Source of the DNA: Burkholderiales bacterium
Lineage (GTDB): Bacteria; Pseudomonadota; Gammaproteobacteria; Burkholderiales; Burkholderiaceae_C
Length of the DNA: 35,655 bases
Assembly: GCA_011391155.1 (NCBI GenBank)
Contig: JAABRA010000143.1
Span: 1-35,655, forward strand
Direction of reading: 5' to 3'
Shown here: in pieces, positions 17,498-28,102 of the stretch
Layout of the letters: each line of letters begins with the position of its first letter
How positions within the stretch are numbered: position 1 is the first letter of the stretch
The notes under the pieces: generated by a model
The model's input: only the letters and a program-made list of their open reading frames with translations
Told to the model about the DNA's origin: nothing
The model's database searches: none
Program-made: the position numbers and the translations under genes

Positions 17498-18118
17498 ATG
17501 ATCAAACTCTTTGTGGGGCTCGGCAACCCCGGTCCGGAATACGAAGCCACCCGGCACAACGCCGGTTTCTGGTGGATTGACGCGCTCGCCCGTGAATTCA
17601 AGGTCACGCTGGCTCCGGACAAGGCCTTCCATGGCCGCGTGGCCCGCGCGACCGCGCATGGCCACCCCCTGTGGCTGCTTCAGCCGCAAACCTTCATGAA
17701 CCTGTCCGGCAAATCCGTTGCTGCGTTGGCGCGCTTTTTCAAGATCCTGCCCGAAGAAATCCTGGTGGCGCATGACGAACTCGACATCGTGCCCGGGCAG
17801 GTCAAGCTGAAATTCGGCGGCAGCCACGCGGGCCACAACGGCCTGCGCGACATTCACGCCCAGCTCGGCACGGCGAACTACTGGCGCTTGCGCCTGGGCG
17901 TCGGCCATCCAGGCGTGAAGGCCGAGGTGATCAACTGGGTCCTCAAGAAGCCGTTGCAGGAACAGCGCGAAGCCATCGAGACCGGCATCGAGCGCGCGAT
18001 ACGGGGGGTGCCGGCCTTGATGGCCGGCGAGATGGAAAAGGCCATGCTGCTGATCCACACGGCCACGCCCCCGCGCCCAAAGCCACCTCGGCCCGATGCG
18101 ATGTGCCCGCCTGGTTGA
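17498..18118 (+). CDS. pth: Peptidyl-tRNA hydrolase
   Basis: Pth releases tRNA from peptidyl-tRNA dropped by ribosomes. The protein has 206 residues. The active-site residues are all visible: Asn10 (GLGNPG), catalytic His20 (TRHNAG), Asn68 (QTFMN), Asp93 (HDELD) and Asn114 (GHNGLRD). The last 15 or so residues form a Pro-rich tail. The start [12 protein letters not shown] is the family start. It follows rplY and its terminator by about 20 bases, so it probably has its own promoter or depends on readthrough. The 3' end faces the ferredoxin gene across a 69-base gap holding a copy of the 56-bp repeat. Confidence 0.97.
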   Translation: MIKLFVGLGNPGPEYEATRHNAGFWWIDALAREFKVTLAPDKAFHGRVARATAHGHPLWLLQPQTFMNLSGKSVAALARFFKILPEEILVAHDELDIVPGQVKLKFGGSHAGHNGLRDIHAQLGTANYWRLRLGVGHPGVKAEVINWVLKKPLQEQREAIETGIERAIRGVPALMAGEMEKAMLLIHTATPPRPKPPRPDAMCPPG

Positions 18119-18126
18119 CCTCAATA

Positions 18127-18182
18127 TTCATAGCTAACTATGACCTATTGACGCTGGGATAAGGCCAAAAAAGCTTAAAATC
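18127..18182. repeat. 56-bp dispersed repeat, copy A
   Basis: The element shares 44 of 56 positions, without gaps, with 25351-25406. Conserved blocks are TTCATAGC, ACTATGACCT, TGGGATA, GCCAAAAAA and AAATC at fixed spacing. It contains a small inverted repeat, CATAG-4 bases-CTATG. This copy fills the gap between the converging 3' ends of pth and the ferredoxin gene. No protein is encoded. I believe similar intergenic elements are common in Comamonadaceae but cannot confirm it here. Confidence 0.75.
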
Positions 18183-18187
18183 GCGCT

Positions 18188-19638
<1,451 letters not shown>

Positions 19639-19642
<4 letters not shown>

Positions 19643-20505
19643 GTACCCTCCTGCAGGCGGCCCCGGGAGCTGCCGACTTCCGCCGGCGCGCGGCGGGCCA
19701 CCCCAGCTTCGTCATCGGCGGCGTGCTGACCCTGCTGCTGGTCAGCGCAGCGCTGTTGTCGCTGGTCTGGACGCCGTGGTCGCCCTATGAGATGAATCTG
19801 CCCGGCAAGCTGCAGGGCCCGTCGCTGCAGCACTGGTTCGGCACCGACCCGTTTGGCCGCGACGTCGCGTCTCTGCTGCTGGTGGGCGCGCGCAATTCGA
19901 TCCTGGTCGGCGTGATCGCGGTGGGCATCGGGTTGGGCGTGGGCGGCGCGCTGGGGCTGCTGGCCTCGGCCCGGCGCGGCTGGGTCGAGGAACTGATCAT
20001 GCGGCTGTCGGACTTCACCTTCGCCTTTCCGGCCATCCTGTCGGCGATCATGATGACGGCGGTCTTTGGCGCCGGCATCGTCAACTCCATCATCGCCATC
20101 GGCGTCTTCAATATCCCGACCTTCGCGCGGGTGACCCGCGCCTCGGCCAACGCCATCAGCTCGCGCGACTTCGTGCTTGCCTCCCGCGCCTGCGGCAAAG
20201 GCCCCTGGCGCATCACGCTGGAACATGTGCTGCCCAATATCGCGCCGGTGCTGATCGTCCAGGCCACGGTGCAGTTTGCGCTGGCCATCCTGGCCGAGGC
20301 GGCGCTGTCTTACCTGGGGCTGGGCACCCAGCCGCCACAGCCCTCCTGGGGCCGCATGCTGAGCGAGGCCCAGACCCTGCTGTTCCAGACTCCAATGCTG
20401 GCGGTCTACCCGGGCGTGGCCATTGCGCTGGCCGTGCTCGGCCTGAACCTGCTCGGCGACGGCCTGCGCGATCTGCTCGACCCGCGCCTGGCCCGCAAGC
20501 GCTGA
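19639..20505 (+). CDS. Dpp/Opp-type ABC transporter permease 2 (DppC-like)
   Basis: The second membrane subunit, 288 residues. The N-terminal cytoplasmic stretch and first helix (HPSFVIGGVLTLLLVSAALL) are followed by HWFGTDPFGRDVAS, the DppC hallmark. About six helices are predicted in total. The EAA loop is near residues 175-200 (SSRDFVLASRACG...HVLPN), and ILAEAALSYLGLG and QPPQPSWGRML follow as in other members. It starts inside the stop codon of permease 1 and is followed after 12 bases by the first ATPase gene, so it belongs to one operon. Confidence 0.94.
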
Positions 20506-20517
20506 CCCGAAGACCCC

Positions 20518-21512
20518 ATGCCGCTGAACACCCCCCTGCTCGACGTTCAGAACCTCGGCCTGCGCCTGCGCACCCACGCCGGCCCGGTTGACGCCGTGCG
20601 CGGTGTGAGCTTCACCCTGCAGCGCGGCGAGACGCTCGGGCTGGTGGGGGAGTCGGGCTGCGGCAAGTCGCTCACCGCCATGGCGCTCATGGGCCTGCAC
20701 CCTGAAGGCGCCAGCGTCAGCGGCAGCCTGCGCTTCCAGGGCGAGGAAATGATGGGCCAGGGCGAGTCGCGCTGGTGCGCCCTGCGCGGCGACCGGATCG
20801 GCATGGTTTTCCAGGAGCCCATGTCCGCACTCAACCCGGTGCACACCATTGGCCGCCAGGTGGCCGAGCCGCTGCGCCTGCACCGCAAGCTTTCGGCATC
20901 GGCCGCACGGCGCGAAGCCGTCGCCCTGCTCGACCGCGTGGGCATTGCCGACGCCGCCCGGCGCTTCGGCGCCTGGCCGCACCAGTTTTCCGGCGGACAG
21001 CGCCAGCGCATCACGATTGCCATGGCGCTGGCCTGCGGGCCCGACCTGCTGATTGCCGATGAGCCCACGACGGCGCTGGACGTCACCATCGCCGGCCAGA
21101 TCCTGCAGCTCATCCGCGACCTGGTGCGCGAGCGCGGCATGGGGTTGATCCTGATCTCGCACGACCTCGGCGTGATTGCCCAGAACGTGAGCCGCATGAT
21201 GGTGATGTACGGCGGCATGGTGGTTGAAAGCGGACCCACGCGTGACGTGTTCACCCGCCGCGCCCACCCCTACACGCAAGGCCTGTTCGGCTCGCGCCCG
21301 CAACTCGGGCCCCAGGCGCGCACCGCAAGCGGCGCACGCCCGCGCCTGGCGGCCATCCCCGGCAACGTGCCGGAGCTGCGCCACCTGCCGGACGGATGTC
21401 CGTTCGCGGACCGGTGCGCCGTGGCGCTGCCGGACTGCAGGGACACTCTGCCCCCGACGGTCCTGCTCGGGCCGCAACATGCCGCGCGCTGCGTGCGCCT
21501 GGAGCCCGCCGC

Positions 21513-21516
<4 letters not shown>
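20518..21516 (+). CDS. Dpp/Opp-type ABC transporter ATPase 1 (DppD-like)
   Basis: A nucleotide-binding subunit of 332 residues. Walker A GESGCGKS is at 44-51, the Q loop in VFQEPMSALNPV, the signature FSGGQRQ at 157-163 and Walker B LLIADEP at 177-183, with the switch His in LISHDLG. The C-terminal oligopeptide-transporter extension is present, with HPYTQGLFGSRPQ and CPFADRCAVALPDC; in some family members these Cys residues hold an iron-sulfur cluster. It is probably the partner of the next ATPase in a heterodimer. Its stop overlaps the next start by 4 bases. Confidence 0.95.
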
Positions 21517-22322
<806 letters not shown>

Positions 22323-22373
22323 CTGCGCGTCATTTCGTTGCTAATATGCGCCCATTAACCGGAGAAACACCCC

Positions 22374-23867
22374 ATGAAACGTCGTGATTTCGCAATCAAT
22401 TCCGTGGCTGCGGCCTCCCTGGCCAGCTTGCCGCTGGCCGCGCTGGCCCAGAAACGCAAGGATGCCGTGGCGCTGGCCATGACCCTGGAGCCGCCCGGGC
22501 TGGACCCCACGGCAGGCGCCGCGTCGGCGATTGCCGAGATCGTCCACTACAACATTTTCGAGACCCTGACCAAGATCAACTCCGACGGCGTCGTCACGCC
22601 GCTGCTGGCCGAGAGCTGGGAAGTCTCCCCCGACCTGAAGACCTACACCTTCAAGCTGCGCCGTGGCGTGAAGTTCCAGAACGGCGAACCCTTCAACGCC
22701 GCGGCGGTCAAGTTCTCGTTCGAGCGCGCGGCGGGCGAAAAAAGCACCAACAAGGACAAGCGCACGTTCGCCAGCATGGAAAGCGTCGCGGCCGTGGACG
22801 ATCACACGGTCGTTGTCATCAACAAGGAGCTCAATCCCGACTTCCTGTTCCTGATGGGCCAGGCAACCGCCATCATCGTCGAGCCCAAGAGCGTCGACAC
22901 CAACGCCACCAAACCGGTCGGCACCGGCCCGTACAAGCTGGAGACCTGGAGCAAGGGGGCCTCCGTCACCCTGGCCAAGTGGCCGGAGTACCGCAGCGCC
23001 GCGTCCATCAAGATGAACAAGGCCACCTTCCGCTTCATTTCCGACCCCGCTGCGCAGGTCGCTGCGCTGCTCTCGGGCGACGTGGACGCGTTCCCGCGCG
23101 TGGCTGCGGCGCGCAGCCTGGACCAGTTCAAGAGCGATCCGCGCTTTCAGGTCATCATCAGCGGCTCCCGCGCCAAGACCATCGTGGCACTCAACAACAA
23201 GAAGAAGCCGCTCGATGACGTGCGCGTGCGCCGCGCCATCGCCGCCGCCATTGACCGCAAGGCGGTCATCCAGGGCGCCGCCGACGGCTTTGGCGTGCCC
23301 ATCGGCAGCCACTACGTGCCGGGCGCCTTTGGCTTCGTGGACACCACCGCCATCAACCCGTTCAACCCGGACAAGGCGAAAGCGCTGCTGGCCGAGGCGG
23401 GCATCAAGACCCCGCTGGAGCTCAGCCTGATCCTGCCGCCCGTGCCTTACGCGCGCCAGGGCGGCGAAGTCATCGCCGCGCAGCTCGCCAAGGTCGGCAT
23501 CGTGGCCAAGCTGCAAAACGTCGAATGGGCGCAGTGGCTCAGCGGCGTCTATGGCAACAAGAACTACGACATGACCATCATTTCCCATGTCGAACCCTTC
23601 GACCTGGGCAATTTCGCCAAGCCCGGCTACTACTGGAACTACGAGTCGGCCAAGTTCAATGAGCTGTATAACCAGATCAACAACGCGCCGCGCGCCGCGG
23701 ACCGGGCCAAGCTGCTCGGCGACGCCCAGCGATTGCTGGCCAACGATGCCGCGCATGCCTTCCTGTACCAGCCGCAGTGGATCACCGTGGCGCGCAAAGG
23801 CCTTCGCGGCCTGTGGAAAGACATGCCGATCTTCGTCAACGACGTCGGCGCGCTGTCCTGGTCCTGA
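22374..23867 (+). CDS. ABC transporter substrate-binding protein, family 5
   Basis: The periplasmic receptor of the importer, 497 residues. The signal MKRRDFAINSVAAASLASLP ends with ALA before Gln26; the twin-Arg RRDF is Tat-like, so export by Tat is possible. The mature part has family-5 blocks: LEPPGLDPTAGAAS, then LAESWEVSPDLKTYTFKLRRG with VKFQNGEPFNAAAVKFSFERA, VGTGPYKLE, and DVRVRRAIAAAIDRKAVIQG. GGAG at 22361-22364 stands 9 bases before the ATG. It is the last transporter gene and overlaps the amidase start by one base (TGATG). Family 5 binds peptides, nickel, heme, glutathione or sugars, so the ligand is open. Confidence 0.94.
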   Translation: MKRRDFAINSVAAASLASLPLAALAQKRKDAVALAMTLEPPGLDPTAGAASAIAEIVHYNIFETLTKINSDGVVTPLLAESWEVSPDLKTYTFKLRRGVKFQNGEPFNAAAVKFSFERAAGEKSTNKDKRTFASMESVAAVDDHTVVVINKELNPDFLFLMGQATAIIVEPKSVDTNATKPVGTGPYKLETWSKGASVTLAKWPEYRSAASIKMNKATFRFISDPAAQVAALLSGDVDAFPRVAAARSLDQFKSDPRFQVIISGSRAKTIVALNNKKKPLDDVRVRRAIAAAIDRKAVIQGAADGFGVPIGSHYVPGAFGFVDTTAINPFNPDKAKALLAEAGIKTPLELSLILPPVPYARQGGEVIAAQLAKVGIVAKLQNVEWAQWLSGVYGNKNYDMTIISHVEPFDLGNFAKPGYYWNYESAKFNELYNQINNAPRAADRAKLLGDAQRLLANDAAHAFLYQPQWITVARKGLRGLWKDMPIFVNDVGALSWS

Positions 23868-25282
23868 TGACCGGCCCCGTGGCTGCGCTGCACGCCCTTT
23901 CGGCCGCTGAACTGACAGCCGCCTACCAGCGGGCAGAACTGTCGCCCGTGGAGGTCACCCGGGCGGTGCTGGACCATATCGCGCGTTGGGAACCGCACCT
24001 GCAGGCCAGCTACCTGCTGCGTCCCGAGCAGGCGCTGGAGCAGGCCCGCGCGTCCGAGGCGCGCTGGCGCAAGGGCCAGTCCTGCGGCGTGCTCGACGGC
24101 GTGCCCGTCACCGTCAAGGAAAACATCGCCACCCGGGGCGACCCGACGCCGCTGGGCACGGCGGCCACGCACCTCGTCCCGGCGACCGATGACGCGCCCC
24201 CGGCAGCGCGGCTGCGCGAGGCCGGCGCCGTGATGGTCTGCAAGACCACCATGCCCGACTACGGCATGCTGTCCTCGGGCCTGTCCAGCTTCCATCCGCT
24301 CAGCCGCAACCCCTGGGACCTGGGCAAGACGCCCGGCGGCTCCAGCGCAGGCGGTGCAGCGGCGGCCGCGGCCGGTTACGGCCCGCTGCACGTGGGCACC
24401 GACATCGGCGGCTCCCTGCGGCTGCCGGCGGGCTGGTGTGGCATCTTCAGCCTGAAACCCAGCCTGGGCCGCATTCCCATCGACCCGCCCTACACCGGCC
24501 GCGCCGCCGGCCCGATGACCCGCAGCGTGGCCGATGCCGCCGCCATGATGCAGGTGCTGAGCCGCCCCGACGCGCGCGACAGCATGAGCCTGCCGTACCA
24601 GGACATCGCCTGGGCGTCGTTCGACCAGGGCGTCGGCAAATTGCGCGGCCTGAAGATCGGCCTGCTGCTCGACGCCGGCTGCGGCCTGCCGGTGGAGCCC
24701 GAGGTGCTGGCGGCGATCCAGGCCGCCGCACGGCACTTCGAGACCGCAGGCGCCATCGTCACGCCGATGCTGCCGTTCATGATGCAGGCCATGCTGGACG
24801 GCATGGACCACTTCTGGCGCATGCGCTCGCACCTCGATCTGGCCGCGCTGGACCCGGCCGACCAGGCCAAGGTGCTGCCCTACATCCGCGCCTGGGCCGA
24901 CAGCGCAGCCGGCATGGACGGGAAAGCCGTGTTCCGCGCCGCCAGCCAGTTCCATGCCGTGCGCGTGGCCAGCGTGAAGGCCTGTGCGGCATTCGACTAC
25001 GTGATCTCGCCCACCGCGCCGATGCCCGCTTTCGCGGCCGAACTGCCCTCGCCCACCAACGACCCGCTGCGCCCGCTGGAACACATCGGCTTCACTGTGC
25101 CCTACAACATGTCGGAGCAGCCCGCCGCGTCGATCAACTGCGGCTACACCGCTGCCGGCCTGCCGATCGGCCTGCAGATCGCCGGCCCGCGTTTCGACGA
25201 CCTGGGCGTGCTGCAGGTGGCGCGCGCCTTCGAGCTGATCCGCGACACCCAGCGCCCCTGGCCACAGCCGCCCGCAGCCTGA
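23867..25282 (+). CDS. Amidase (amidase signature family)
   Basis: A hydrolase of C-N bonds in amides, 471 residues, predicted cytoplasmic because no signal peptide is seen. The Ser-cisSer-Lys triad is visible: Lys84 in VTVKENIA, Ser159 in the GGSSAGG block (157-163) and nucleophile Ser183 in TDIGGSLRLPA. PMTRSVADAA and the C-terminal GLPIGLQIAGPRFDD are also family marks. ATG 23867 was chosen because it overlaps the binding-protein stop (TGATG) and gives a normal N terminus. The coupling suggests that it acts on the imported compound; the substrate is not known. It could be GatA-like by sequence, but no gatB or gatC lies beside it. A hairpin follows the stop. Confidence 0.93.
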   Translation: MTGPVAALHALSAAELTAAYQRAELSPVEVTRAVLDHIARWEPHLQASYLLRPEQALEQARASEARWRKGQSCGVLDGVPVTVKENIATRGDPTPLGTAATHLVPATDDAPPAARLREAGAVMVCKTTMPDYGMLSSGLSSFHPLSRNPWDLGKTPGGSSAGGAAAAAAGYGPLHVGTDIGGSLRLPAGWCGIFSLKPSLGRIPIDPPYTGRAAGPMTRSVADAAAMMQVLSRPDARDSMSLPYQDIAWASFDQGVGKLRGLKIGLLLDAGCGLPVEPEVLAAIQAAARHFETAGAIVTPMLPFMMQAMLDGMDHFWRMRSHLDLAALDPADQAKVLPYIRAWADSAAGMDGKAVFRAASQFHAVRVASVKACAAFDYVISPTAPMPAFAAELPSPTNDPLRPLEHIGFTVPYNMSEQPAASINCGYTAAGLPIGLQIAGPRFDDLGVLQVARAFELIRDTQRPWPQPPAA

Positions 25283-25284
25283 AC

Positions 25285-25322
25285 CCCCGCTGCAAGGCCC
25301 GCCCCCCGGGCCTCCAGCGGGG
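25285..25322 (+). terminator. GC-rich hairpin after the amidase gene
   Basis: CCCCGCTG (25285-25292) pairs with CAGCGGGG (25315-25322), with an inner AGGCCCG/CGGGCCT stem. It starts 3 bases after the amidase stop. There is no T run, so it may protect the 3' end or act with Rho, not as a classical intrinsic terminator. Confidence 0.4.
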
Positions 25323-25350
25323 CAGGCCAGCCGGCAATTTTGGTATTATT

Positions 25351-25406
25351 TTCATAGCACACTATGACCTTCCGATAATGGGATAGTGCCAAAAAACCTT
25401 GAAATC
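25351..25406. repeat. 56-bp dispersed repeat, copy B
   Basis: The same element as 18127-18182, in the same orientation, with 44 of 56 matching positions and no gaps. The CATAG/CTATG inverted repeat is kept although its 4-base loop differs (CACA here, CTAA in copy A), which fits selection for the stem. It stands downstream of the amidase gene. Confidence 0.75.
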
Positions 25407-25457
25407 AGCTAGCTGCGCAGGTCGGGGGCGATTCACACGGTTGCACCAGCCCAGAGC

Positions 25458-25571
25458 CCCTCACCCCAACCCTCTCCCCAAGGGGCGAGGGAGTTACAGC
25501 CTATCCCGGCACAGTGATCACGCCCGCCTCTTACTCCCTCTCCCACTTGTGGGAGAGGGTTGGGGTGAGGG
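25458..25571. repeat. Nested palindromic element with 21-bp perfect arms
   Basis: The outer arms CCCTCACCCCAACCCTCTCC(C) at 25458-25478 and 25551-25571 are perfect reverse complements over 21 bases. Inside lie a second hairpin on the right (CCCTCTCCCA and TGGGAGAGGG, 25536-25559), a partial one on the left (CTCTCCCC and GGGGCGAG) and an 8-bp GAGGGAGT/ACTCCCTC pair. It can fold as one long stem or as two side hairpins. This type of CCCTCACCCC repeat is widespread in proteobacterial intergenic DNA and resembles small non-autonomous mobile elements. No coding capacity. Confidence 0.8.
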
Positions 25572-25695
25572 CGGGCCTCGCGAGACCACGTCCCAATTGC
25601 AGGCTGAATGCAACCCGCGCGCCAAGGTCCGCAGGCTTGCAGGGGTTGCCGCCGGGTCCAGAGCACGGCATGGGCATAAACCCTAAAATCTAACC

Positions 25696-26550
25696 GTGAC
25701 TTACCACCTCAACGCCGACCTGCACTGCCACTCCGTCGTCTCCGACGGCACCCTGTCCCCCGAGGCGCTCGCAGCCCGCGCCAAAGCCAACGGCGTGGAG
25801 CTGTGGGCGCTCACCGATCACGACGAAATCGGCGGCCAGCAGCGGGCGCTGGCGGCGGCACGGGCCGAGGGCCTGAAATACCTCACCGGCACCGAAATCT
25901 CGGTCAGCTTCGCCGGGCACACCGTGCACATCGTCGGCCTGGGGTTCGATGCCGACAACGCCGATCTGCAGCGCGGCCTGGCGCAGACCCGCGGCGGGCG
26001 CGGCGAACGCGCCATGGAAATGTCGGACGGCCTGGCCAAGGTGGGCATCAAAGGCGCCTATGAGGGCGCGCTCAAGTTCGTCGGCAACCCCGAGCTGATC
26101 TCGCGCACCCATTTCGCGCGCTTCCTGGTCGAGTCGGGCGTGTGCCGGGACACCAACGAGGTGTTCCGCAAGTTCCTCACCGAGGGCAAGCCCGGCTTCG
26201 TGCCGCACCGCTGGGCGAGCCTGCGCGACGCCGTGGGCTGGATCACCGGCGCCGGCGGCATGGCGGTGATCGCCCACCCGGCGCGCTACGGCTTCACGCC
26301 GAACGAGGAATACGCGCTGTTCACCGAATTCAAGGCGCACGGCGGGCGCGGCGTGGAAGTGGTCACGGGCAGCCATTCCGCCCAGGAAGCCGTGACCTAC
26401 GCGGGCGTAGCGCAGGAATTTGGCCTGGCCGCCTCGCGCGGCAGCGACTTCCACAGCCCGGACGAGAGCCGCATCGACCTGGGCACCCTGCCCTTGCTCA
26501 ACGAGACACTGACACCCGTCTGGGAGTTGCTGGCGGACCGCATCCAGTGA
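25696..26550 (+). CDS. PHP-domain phosphoesterase (YciV/RNase AM family)
   Basis: A metal-dependent phosphoesterase of 284 residues. Family members degrade 3',5'-nucleoside bisphosphates or trim short RNAs from the 5' end (E. coli YciV, also called TrpH or RNase AM). Metal-binding motifs are visible: DLHCHS (His10, His12), SDGTLSP (Asp17), LTDHDEIGG (Asp41, His42), HPARYG in the second half and GSDFHSP near the C terminus. Start GTG 25696 gives the family N terminus. The stop overlaps the next gene's GTG by 4 bases. yciV is also next to yciO in E. coli, which supports the assignment here, where yciO is one gene away. Confidence 0.92.
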   Translation: MTYHLNADLHCHSVVSDGTLSPEALAARAKANGVELWALTDHDEIGGQQRALAAARAEGLKYLTGTEISVSFAGHTVHIVGLGFDADNADLQRGLAQTRGGRGERAMEMSDGLAKVGIKGAYEGALKFVGNPELISRTHFARFLVESGVCRDTNEVFRKFLTEGKPGFVPHRWASLRDAVGWITGAGGMAVIAHPARYGFTPNEEYALFTEFKAHGGRGVEVVTGSHSAQEAVTYAGVAQEFGLAASRGSDFHSPDESRIDLGTLPLLNETLTPVWELLADRIQ

Positions 26551-27440
26551 GCCCCTCCACCCGGGTTCTGGCAGGCATACTGTGTGCCATCACGGCCGTT
26601 GCCTGCTTTGCCACGCTGGACACCACCACCAAGTTTGTCAGCGCCGGCGTGCCGGTGCTGATGGCGCTGTGGTTCCGCTATGCGTTCCAGGCGGTGGCCA
26701 CCACCGTGGTGGTGCTGCCGCGCATGGGCCTGCGCGTGCTTCACACCGAGCACCCCCGGTTCCAGTTCCTGCGCGGCTTTCTGCTGTTCCTGACCAGCCT
26801 GTTCGCGTTCTTCAGCCTCAAGTACATGCCGGTCGGCGAATTCACCGCCATCGTGATGATCACCCCGCTGCTCATCACCCTGTTGGCGATCACCTCGCTG
26901 GGCGAAAAGGTCTCGCCGCTGCGCTGGGCGCTGGTGGCCGGCGGCTTCACGGGCACGCTGATCATCATCCGCCCCGGCAGTGAAGCGTTTGACTGGGTGA
27001 TGTTGCTGCCGCTGGGCCTGGTGGCCAGCAACGCGTGGTTCCAGGTACTGACCAGCAAGCTGGCGCGCACCGAGGCACCGCTGACGATGCATTTCTACAC
27101 CGGCTGGGTCGGCACGCTGCTGGCCAGCGTGGCACTGCCCTTCGTCTGGACCCCGATCGACTCCTGGACCCTGTGGGGCGGCCTGGTGCTGATGGGCACC
27201 ACGGGTTCGGTCGGCCATTTCCTGCTGATCCTGGCTTACGCCCGCGCCCCCGCGGCCACCCTGACCCCCTACCTCTACACCCAGATCGGCTTTGCCATGC
27301 TCGGAGGGTGGCTGGTGTTTTCCCATGTGCCCGACCAGTGGTCGATGCTGGGCATGGTGCTGATCGCGATCTGCGGCGCTGCCGGCGCATGGCTCACCGT
27401 GCGCGAAGGCCGCTCGCGAATCCTGCCCGCAGGGTCTTAA
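26547..27440 (+). CDS. EamA/DMT-family transporter
   Basis: An inner-membrane protein of 297 residues with about ten hydrophobic helices in two repeated halves, typical of EamA permeases that export or import metabolites. The first helix is VLAGILCAITAVACFATLD and the fourth begins VGEFTAIVMITPLLITLLA. The second half holds TLTPYLYTQIGFAMLGGWL. The start is GTG 26547, overlapping the PHP gene stop (GTGA); the longer reading upstream is an artefact of another frame. It is followed after 9 bases by yciO. The substrate is unknown. It sits between genes usually adjacent in related genomes, so it may be an insertion in the run. Confidence 0.9.
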   Translation: MSPSTRVLAGILCAITAVACFATLDTTTKFVSAGVPVLMALWFRYAFQAVATTVVVLPRMGLRVLHTEHPRFQFLRGFLLFLTSLFAFFSLKYMPVGEFTAIVMITPLLITLLAITSLGEKVSPLRWALVAGGFTGTLIIIRPGSEAFDWVMLLPLGLVASNAWFQVLTSKLARTEAPLTMHFYTGWVGTLLASVALPFVWTPIDSWTLWGGLVLMGTTGSVGHFLLILAYARAPAATLTPYLYTQIGFAMLGGWLVFSHVPDQWSMLGMVLIAICGAAGAWLTVREGRSRILPAGS

Positions 27441-27449
27441 ACTCCTCCC

Positions 27450-28073
27450 ATGGCCCAGCATTTCAGCGTTCACCCCGACAACCCGCAGATCCGGCTGCTC
27501 AAGCAGGCGGTCGCCTTGCTGGCGCGCGGCGGCATCGTCGCCGTGCCCACCGACTCCAGCTATGCGCTGGCCTGCCAGATCGACGACAAGGCGGCGGCCG
27601 ACCAGTTGCGCCGTATCCGCGGGGTTGACGAGAAACACCACCTGACCCTGCTGTGCCGCGACCTCAGCGAGCTGTCGACCTACGCCATCGTGGACAACCA
27701 GCAGTTCCGGCGGGTGAAACAGGCCACACCCGGGCCCTTCACCTTCATCCTGGAGGCTACCAAGGAGGTGCCCCGGCGCCTGAGCCACCCCCAGCGCAAG
27801 ACCATCGGGCTGCGCGTGCCCGATCACAAGGTGCTGCAGGAGCTGCTGGCGCTGCACGGCGGCCCCTTGCTGGCCACCACGCTGATTCCGCCCGGCGAAA
27901 CCGAACCGCTCAACGATGCGGAAATGATCCTGGAACATTTCGCCCACGGCATTGCCGCCGTGATCGACGCCGGCGCCTGCCCGTCGCGGCCCACCACCGT
28001 GGTCGACATGACCGGTGGCGATATCGTCGTGCTGCGCCAGGGGCGTGGCGACACCGCCCTCCTGGGCCTTTGA
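27450..28073 (+). CDS. yciO: YciO/Sua5/YrdC-family protein
   Basis: A 207-residue member of the YrdC fold, whose best-known relatives (TsaC/Sua5) make threonylcarbamoyl-AMP for the t6A modification of tRNA. Visible blocks are GGIVAVPTDSSYALAC, the ATPGPFTFILEAT stretch, KTIGLRVPDH and a C-terminal RPTTVVDMTGG. The pattern SSYAL and the gene context match the YciO branch. YciO carries out the same chemistry weakly in vitro, but its cell role is unsettled. The start ATG 27450 lacks a good ribosome binding site but gives the right N terminus. It is part of the PHP-yciO-protease-trpS run. Confidence 0.9.
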   Translation: MAQHFSVHPDNPQIRLLKQAVALLARGGIVAVPTDSSYALACQIDDKAAADQLRRIRGVDEKHHLTLLCRDLSELSTYAIVDNQQFRRVKQATPGPFTFILEATKEVPRRLSHPQRKTIGLRVPDHKVLQELLALHGGPLLATTLIPPGETEPLNDAEMILEHFAHGIAAVIDAGACPSRPTTVVDMTGGDIVVLRQGRGDTALLGL

Positions 28074-28102
28074 AACCAATCCTGACTGAGACCCTCAACA
28101 CC

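Larger units (their letters stand above)
25283..25695. other. Gene-free stretch between amidase and PHP genes
   Basis: These 413 bases hold three things in order: the hairpin at 25285-25322, the second copy of the 56-bp repeat at 25351-25406, and the nested palindromic element at 25458-25571. The remaining 120 bases before the PHP gene show no recognised gene or clear promoter. Confidence 0.7.

Noticed and set aside
22341-23756. A minus-strand open frame opposite the substrate-binding protein gene
   Set aside because: The plus-strand protein has a signal peptide, ribosome binding site and family motifs; the antisense frame has none.
25399-25686. Small open frames on both strands through the palindromic element
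   Set aside because: They read through inverted repeats, lack ribosome binding sites and encode low-complexity sequence.
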